DNA of 25,645 nucleotides from CAZVWQ01 sp964631275 (GTDB taxonomy: Bacteria > Patescibacteriota > JACMRA01), in contig CAZVWQ010000022.1 in assembly GCA_964631275.1 (NCBI GenBank), positions 1 through 25,645 on the forward strand. Reading direction: 5' to 3'. The notes beneath the pieces are model-generated. The model saw nothing but the letters and a program-made list of their open reading frames with translations, had not been told where the DNA came from and made no database searches. Below are positions 22,060 through 25,645 of the stretch, piece by piece (position 1 is the stretch's first letter; every line of letters starts with the position of its first letter). The translations under genes and the position numbers were made by a program.

Positions 22060-22515
22060 TTAATTATCTTTTTGAAATTCTTTTACTAAACGGTTAAAAT
22101 CATCCACAGTTTCAAAATTCCAGAACATGGATCCAAAGCAAATGTAAGCTGCTTCATCGACTTGCTTGAGATTTTTTAAGACTAAACGTCCAATTCTAGT
22201 GCTTTTAATTGGATTTTTATCTAAAGCCATAGCATCTTCCGTAACCATTTGTACTAATTTTGCTACCAAGTCATTGTTAATCCTACGTTTATTAAAGGCT
22301 TTACGAACACCTTTTTCTAGTTTACCTTGATTAAAATCAACAATTTGCCCATTTCTTTTTTCTACTTTAAGATCTAAGACCTTAATTTCTTCAAGAGTAG
22401 TAAACCTATAGTGACACTTTTCACATTCTCTTCTTCTTCTGGTTGTTCGCCCATTTTGAGTAACTCTAGTGTCGTAAATTTTAGTATTAGGAAAATTACA
22501 TTTTGGGCAGCGCAT
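22060..22515 (-). CDS. nrdR: Transcriptional repressor NrdR
   Basis: NrdR senses ATP/dATP and represses ribonucleotide reductase genes. Starting at ATG 22515 the protein has 151 residues, the family length. The zinc ribbon uses Cys3, Cys6, Cys31 and Cys34 (MRCPKC ... RRRRECEKC), followed by YRFTTLEEI. The ATP-cone spans about residue 48-138 (VEKRNGQIVDFNQGKLEKGV). A TTG at 22560 would add 15 residues before the ribbon and is rejected since the family starts at MRCP. No ribonucleotide reductase gene is in the window and I did not find a clear NrdR box. It is followed closely by the GtrA-like gene. Confidence 0.95.
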   Translation of the reverse strand: MRCPKCNFPNTKIYDTRVTQNGRTTRRRRECEKCHYRFTTLEEIKVLDLKVEKRNGQIVDFNQGKLEKGVRKAFNKRRINNDLVAKLVQMVTEDAMALDKNPIKSTRIGRLVLKNLKQVDEAAYICFGSMFWNFETVDDFNRLVKEFQKDN

Positions 22516-22560
22516 GTTAAAAGCCAACTTGTTAAGAATTTTTATAATTGTCAACACCAA

Positions 22561-22800
22561 GTCAATTTACTGATTTTATAATTTAATCACATCCATAATT
22601 AAAAAAACAATTGGTTAATCACTTAAAACCTAAAAAAAATATCATCTTACCATGATAATGATTTCTTGTTTGTTTTATGCTATATGTATTACTATTACCC
22701 TAAATTTGGCTCTTCGTAAGGAAATAAATCAAGGGGAAATTATGTTTTCAAAACTTCTGCAAAATATAAAAATACAGCTAAAGATGGTATAGAGATAAAA
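22561..22800. other. Intergenic region with inverted partial repeat A5
   Basis: Apart from repeat A5 at 22685-22735 nothing is recognised in these 240 bases. Confidence 0.5.
22685..22735 (-). repeat. Interspersed repeat family A, copy A5 (inverted, partial)
   Basis: Read on the minus strand it gives ATTTATTTCCTTACGAAGAG, CCAAATTTAGGGTAATAG, matching the right half of A1 (AATTTATTTCCTTATAACG ... AAATTTAGGGTGATAC). The left half is missing. Confidence 0.65.
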
Positions 22801-23421
22801 CTAGCCAAAATAAAGTAGCTTACTATCTATAATCAATTTATCAAAAACCTCTACACTAGGTCTTACAAATTCATAAATTTCGTCTTCAGTTAGATCATGG
22901 TAATATTTGTTATTTGAAGGTATTATATAAACAGAAGCAATCGGTAGATGAACATCTTTTTTATTTATTTTGTTAGTTACGACAACAGGTCTAATGGCCT
23001 CTGCAAAAAAAGTATTTTGCCCATTATAGCAACAAAAAACATCTCTAAAATAACCTTTTATTTGTCCACCATTTTTGTTAGCTTCTTTGGTGTAATAGCT
23101 AACCATCTTTTGGTATCTTTGATCGTCAGAATCATTATCTGTAACTCCAGCAACTCTTTGAGCATTCTTAGCTGGTTGTTTGTCTTCTGGGTAACCCTCA
23201 AAATAAAACCCAGTATCTAGACTAACACTGTTAATTTGGCTAGCTTTATAGTAAGCTAAGGCTTTGATTTTAGCATTTTCTTTTTCATCTTTACCAATTT
23301 CTTCAGCTTTGACTTTGTCTAGATTAAGATCAAAAGGCTCAACTAAAAACGAAGAATACTGTGAGTATTTTTTGAATCTGCTAATTTTGGCTGGATTATG
23401 CGTAGCTAACAAAATTGACAC
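22801..23421 (-). CDS. HAM1/RdgB-like non-canonical purine NTP pyrophosphatase
   Basis: This 206-residue protein begins ILLATHNPAKISRFKKYS, the nucleotide-binding opening of the HAM1/RdgB family (usually A-T-x-N-x-x-K). The next motif, SLDTGFYFEGYP, stands where the family has the metal-binding ADDSGLxVDAL. The enzymes hydrolyse ITP, dITP and XTP to the monophosphate to keep them out of nucleic acids. The C-terminal half is diverged: the usual SHR(A)KA motif is missing and there is an extra acidic segment (YHDLTEDEIYEF). A role in another ATHN-type pyrophosphatase is possible. The start is GTG at 23421, exactly where the family begins; there is no in-frame ATG nearby upstream. Confidence 0.62.
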   Translation of the reverse strand: MSILLATHNPAKISRFKKYSQYSSFLVEPFDLNLDKVKAEEIGKDEKENAKIKALAYYKASQINSVSLDTGFYFEGYPEDKQPAKNAQRVAGVTDNDSDDQRYQKMVSYYTKEANKNGGQIKGYFRDVFCCYNGQNTFFAEAIRPVVVTNKINKKDVHLPIASVYIIPSNNKYYHDLTEDEIYEFVRPSVEVFDKLIIDSKLLYFG

Positions 23422-23580
23422 AAATAATTTAATTTTAGTTTTCTTTATTTTTTCATAATTCTTTTTAAAATCTTGGTCAATAGTTTTAATCTAAAACCCT
23501 AAAAATAGATAAAATTAACTTACTTAAACTAAAACTTTAGCTAAACCCTAAATTGTAAAACAGATGCTTAGGCTTCTATC

Positions 23581-23695
23581 TCTTACTCAGCCGTTTATTA
23601 TTACCCCAATTTAAGTCTTTATAAGCAATAAACCTTTTATTTAAGCTAAATTCTTAACTCGTAATTATCTTAACGAAGGGGAAAGAGGGATAAGC
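23581..23695 (-). repeat. Interspersed repeat family A, copy A4 (inverted, full length)
   Basis: On the minus strand it reads GCTTATCCC, then TAATTACGAGTTAAGAATTT, GCTTAAATAAAAGGTTTATT, ACTTAAATTGGGGTAATA and AAACGG, following A1 from end to end with substitutions. It is the only full-length copy on the opposite strand. Confidence 0.7.
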
Positions 23696-23717
23696 TTGTT
23701 TTATGCTCAAATCAATC

Positions 23718-23797
23718 AAAATTAAGACTTTTTTAATTTTCAAATATTTCTTTTTGCGTTTTATTTGAAACCTAAGCCAAATCAAAAACTAAAATTA
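23718..23797 (+). repeat. Interspersed repeat family B, copy B3
   Basis: Nearly identical to B2 (6612-6709) for the first 40 bases, then diverging. It lies directly before C2. Confidence 0.65.
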
Positions 23798-23802
23798 ATC
23801 TT

Positions 23803-23880
23803 GTCTCAAACTTTTCAAGAATCTTTATTTTTTATCAAAAAAAGTAAAAGTAATCATTTTGCATAAATTTAACACTTTTA
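23803..23880 (+). repeat. Interspersed repeat family C, copy C2
   Basis: TCTCAAACTTTTCAAGAATC, TTTATTTTTTATCAAAAAAAG and TTTTGCATAAATTTAACAC match C1 (21421-21500) in order and spacing. Confidence 0.55.
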
Positions 23881-23943
23881 GCTGAAAAGATGTAAAATAA
23901 GCAAAAATTAAAATTTTTGGTGCAAAAAAGCCTACTAAAAATA

Positions 23944-25329
23944 TTAGTTACTTCTTTTTCTTTCATTTGGATCTAGGTATCTTTTACGAATTCTAAGGCT
24001 TTTTGGAGTAACTTCTACCAACTCATCATCGCCGATATATTCTAAACAATTCTCTAAAGTCATTTCTTTAGGCGGACTTAGGGTAATACTGTCATCACTA
24101 GATTTTGATCTAACATTACTTAATTTTTTTTCTTTGGTTGGATTAAGTTCTAGGTCTTGATTTTTGGCTGCCTGGCCAATAACCATTCCCATATAAACTT
24201 CGACTCCAGGCTTAACAAATAAAAAACCTCTTTGCTGAGCATTATCTAAAGCATAACCTGTAGCTGAGCCGGTATGAGTACTAACTAAACTACCGTGATC
24301 GTTTTTGATACTGACATTAGACATCGGCATAAATTTATCAAAGAGAGTATTCATTATAACTGTACCTTTGGTTTCAGTAATCAAAAAGCTTTTTAAACCA
24401 ATAATTGTTCTAGTTGGCATAATTGCTTCAAAATGGTATTCCGTACTTGCGTCGTTAGGCCTAATATTTTTGATATCTGCTCCTCTACGACCTAACTCTT
24501 GCATGACTGGGCCTTGGTATTCCTGAGGTACATCAATCTCTACAATTTCAAATGGTTCTAGTTTTTGGCCTTCTTCTTCCCTAAAAATTACTTGTGGACG
24601 ACTAACTTCTAATTCAAAACCCTCTCGCCTCATAGTTTCGATAAGTACAGAAAGATGTAATTCTCCACGTCCAGAGACCAGAAATTTATCTGTGCTTTGG
24701 CTGTGTTTCTCTACTCTTAATGAAACGTTAGTTTCTAATTCTTTGTTTAATCTTTCTAGAAGTTGTCTAGAAGTTGTAAACTTACCTTCCTTGCCACTAA
24801 ATGGAGAGGTATTTACTCCAAAAGTCATTTGGATGGTTGGTTCATCAATATTAATTCTTTCAATCGGTTCAGCATATTCTGGAGTAGTTATTGTATCTCC
24901 AATCTGAATCTCCCCAAGGCCAGCAATCATTACTATCTCTCCAGCTTCAGCTTCCTCAACTTCAGTCACTCCAAGTCCATCAAAAGTCATTAAATCAGCT
25001 ACTCTACCTTTGATTTGAGAAAATTTTTGAAGACCGATAATTTCTTGATTTTTTTTAATTTTGCCAGAACTAATTTTGCCTACGGCTAATTTTCCTTTAA
25101 AAGAATCATAACGTAAATTCAAAACCAATATTGATAAAGGGTTTTCACTTGATTCGTATTTGGATTTTTTTTTGGCAACCAAATCTTCAGCCGAAGGTTC
25201 TAATTTTGATTCCAAAATAAATTTGGAAAGTTTATCTCTAGCTACATCTAAATCAAGAGCCTTAGCTTGATATTTGTTTATAATTTCTTGGATTTTGGCT
25301 TGTACTGAGGAGCTGAAAATACCTGACAT
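23944..25329 (-). CDS. typA: TypA/BipA-like protein lacking the GTPase domain
   Basis: TypA/BipA is a translational GTPase of about 600 residues acting in 50S assembly. This 461-residue protein aligns with domain II (NPLSILVLNLRYDSFKGKLAVGKISSGKI, from residue about 63), domain III (PTIQMTFGVNTSPFSGKEGKF ... SGRGELHLSVLIETMRREG), domain V, and the TypA-specific C-terminal domain (NPTKEKKLSNVR, MTLENCLEYIGDDELVEVTP, LRIRKRYL), all complete. The GTPase domain is absent: no P-loop GHVDHGKT, no DTPG, no NKID. Instead there are about 60 helical, charged residues. The 316 bp upstream hold no coding sequence for it. Either the G domain is a separate gene beyond the window, or the protein works without GTP. 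ATG start at 25329; the frame stays open to about 25393 without another ATG. Confidence 0.85.
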   Translation of the reverse strand: MSGIFSSSVQAKIQEIINKYQAKALDLDVARDKLSKFILESKLEPSAEDLVAKKKSKYESSENPLSILVLNLRYDSFKGKLAVGKISSGKIKKNQEIIGLQKFSQIKGRVADLMTFDGLGVTEVEEAEAGEIVMIAGLGEIQIGDTITTPEYAEPIERINIDEPTIQMTFGVNTSPFSGKEGKFTTSRQLLERLNKELETNVSLRVEKHSQSTDKFLVSGRGELHLSVLIETMRREGFELEVSRPQVIFREEEGQKLEPFEIVEIDVPQEYQGPVMQELGRRGADIKNIRPNDASTEYHFEAIMPTRTIIGLKSFLITETKGTVIMNTLFDKFMPMSNVSIKNDHGSLVSTHTGSATGYALDNAQQRGFLFVKPGVEVYMGMVIGQAAKNQDLELNPTKEKKLSNVRSKSSDDSITLSPPKEMTLENCLEYIGDDELVEVTPKSLRIRKRYLDPNERKRSN

Positions 25330-25645
25330 GTTTTTCTTAAATTTATTTACTTGATTTTTATAAGATTGCTTTATCTCTTTTCTAACTATTTACTTGCAAG
25401 TTATGACAGTAATTTTTTTGAATAAGAAATTCCTAAACCTTTTCTAAATCTATTAATTTAGGAATAACTTAGAAAAACAAATAACCCATAAGATAACTCT
25501 ACTAAAGACAAACTAAATAGAATTACGATTAAATCAATTGAAATTAAAAAAACTTTTTGTGTCAAAACCTAAAATTTAAAAAATAACTAATTATACCCAC
25601 CCCAAATAAAAAAAGGATATTTTAACTTGTTAAGATGATATAAAA
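25330..25645. other. Intergenic region upstream of the typA-like gene
   Basis: No reading frame in any phase continues or encodes a G domain; stops are frequent on the minus strand. The right end contains TTATACCC (about 25591-25598), the same 8 bases as the end of repeat A, but the following bases do not clearly match. Confidence 0.5.

Larger units (their letters stand above)
23422..23943. other. 522-bp intergenic region made largely of repeats A4, B3 and C2
   Basis: Three repeat families follow each other: A4 inverted (23581-23695), B3 (23718-23797) and C2 (23803-23880), covering more than half of the gap. No ORF or RNA gene is recognised. The region lies between a gene start (pyrophosphatase) and the typA-like stop. 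Confidence 0.65.

Noticed and set aside
22516..22560. TTG start extending NrdR by 15 residues
   Set aside because: NrdR proteins begin directly with the zinc ribbon at MRCP.
1..25645. Reassigned UGA codon (as in Gracilibacteria/Absconditabacteria)
   Set aside because: No conserved protein contains an in-frame UGA, and ribF and the 14258-14962 gene end in UGA. UGA stops are rare here (2 of about 20 called proteins), but low GC alone explains that. Continuing past UGA at 14258 adds only five codons, so that case is neutral.
25330..25645. TypA G domain in another frame, hidden by a frameshift
   Set aside because: All minus-strand frames upstream of 25329 are interrupted by stops, and none shows a translational-GTPase motif.
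25591..25645. Truncated sixth copy of repeat A at the right window end
   Set aside because: Only the terminal TTATACCC is shared; the following bases do not match any copy well enough.

Overview
This is an AT-rich (roughly 30% GC by eye) bacterial chromosomal segment. The best fit is a member of the Patescibacteria / Candidate Phyla Radiation (CPR). Reasons: the genes are small and single-copy; there is a chromosomal VirD4/TraG-like ATPase; the RibF is short and lacks its kinase domain; a surface protein ends in an LAKTG sortase signal; and most genes have no Shine-Dalgarno sequence. The class or order cannot be fixed from the sequence. All families read full length in the standard code with UGA as a stop.

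Layout. 1-416: right-hand part of a RelE/YoeB-type toxin-antitoxin pair (toxin cut by the window edge). 592-780: a possible mini-ORF and short transcription unit. 825-2666: Uup-like ABC-F ATPase (-). 3107-4858: Gpi18-like GT-C membrane glycosyltransferase (+). 5726-6514: GatD-like glutamine amidotransferase (+) with no MurT beside it. 7046-9530: trpS, a flavodoxin and a HolA-like protein (+). 9592-9963: a decayed IS1595/ISXO2-type transposase. 10081-12344: ribosomal protein L1, a small membrane protein and RecF (-), divergent from a VirD4/TraG-like ATPase (12465-13925, +). 14258-14962: membrane-anchored protein of unknown function (-). 15678-17885: large GC-richer surface protein with cadherin/Ig-like and PKD domains, an acidic Ser-Asp repeat and LAKTG anchor (-), with its own consensus promoter and terminator. 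18269-18343: tRNA-Thr(GGU). 18728-19846: divergent HxlR regulator and peroxiredoxin. 20195-21339: RibF (adenylyltransferase only) and a DEDDh exonuclease with overlapping convergent 3' ends. 21587-23421: GtrA-like protein, NrdR and a HAM1-like NTP pyrophosphatase (-). 23944-25329: a TypA/BipA homologue that carries every C-terminal domain but no GTPase domain.

Coding density is low for CPR: summing the calls gives about 72%. Much of the remainder is several families of degenerate interspersed repeats (called A to E and G here), all intergenic. The clearest, family A, is about 115 bp, has inverted termini, and occurs at least five times on both strands.

Functional threads. Cell envelope: glycosyltransferase, GatD, GtrA, anchored surface protein. 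Translation: L1, TrpRS, Uup, TypA-like protein, tRNA-Thr. DNA and nucleotide metabolism: RecF, HolA-like protein, exonuclease, NrdR, NTP pyrophosphatase. Redox and flavin: flavodoxin, RibF, HxlR/peroxiredoxin. The most surprising items are the GTPase-less TypA and the repeat family; a 17-bp tandem duplication at the trpS start is a smaller curiosity.
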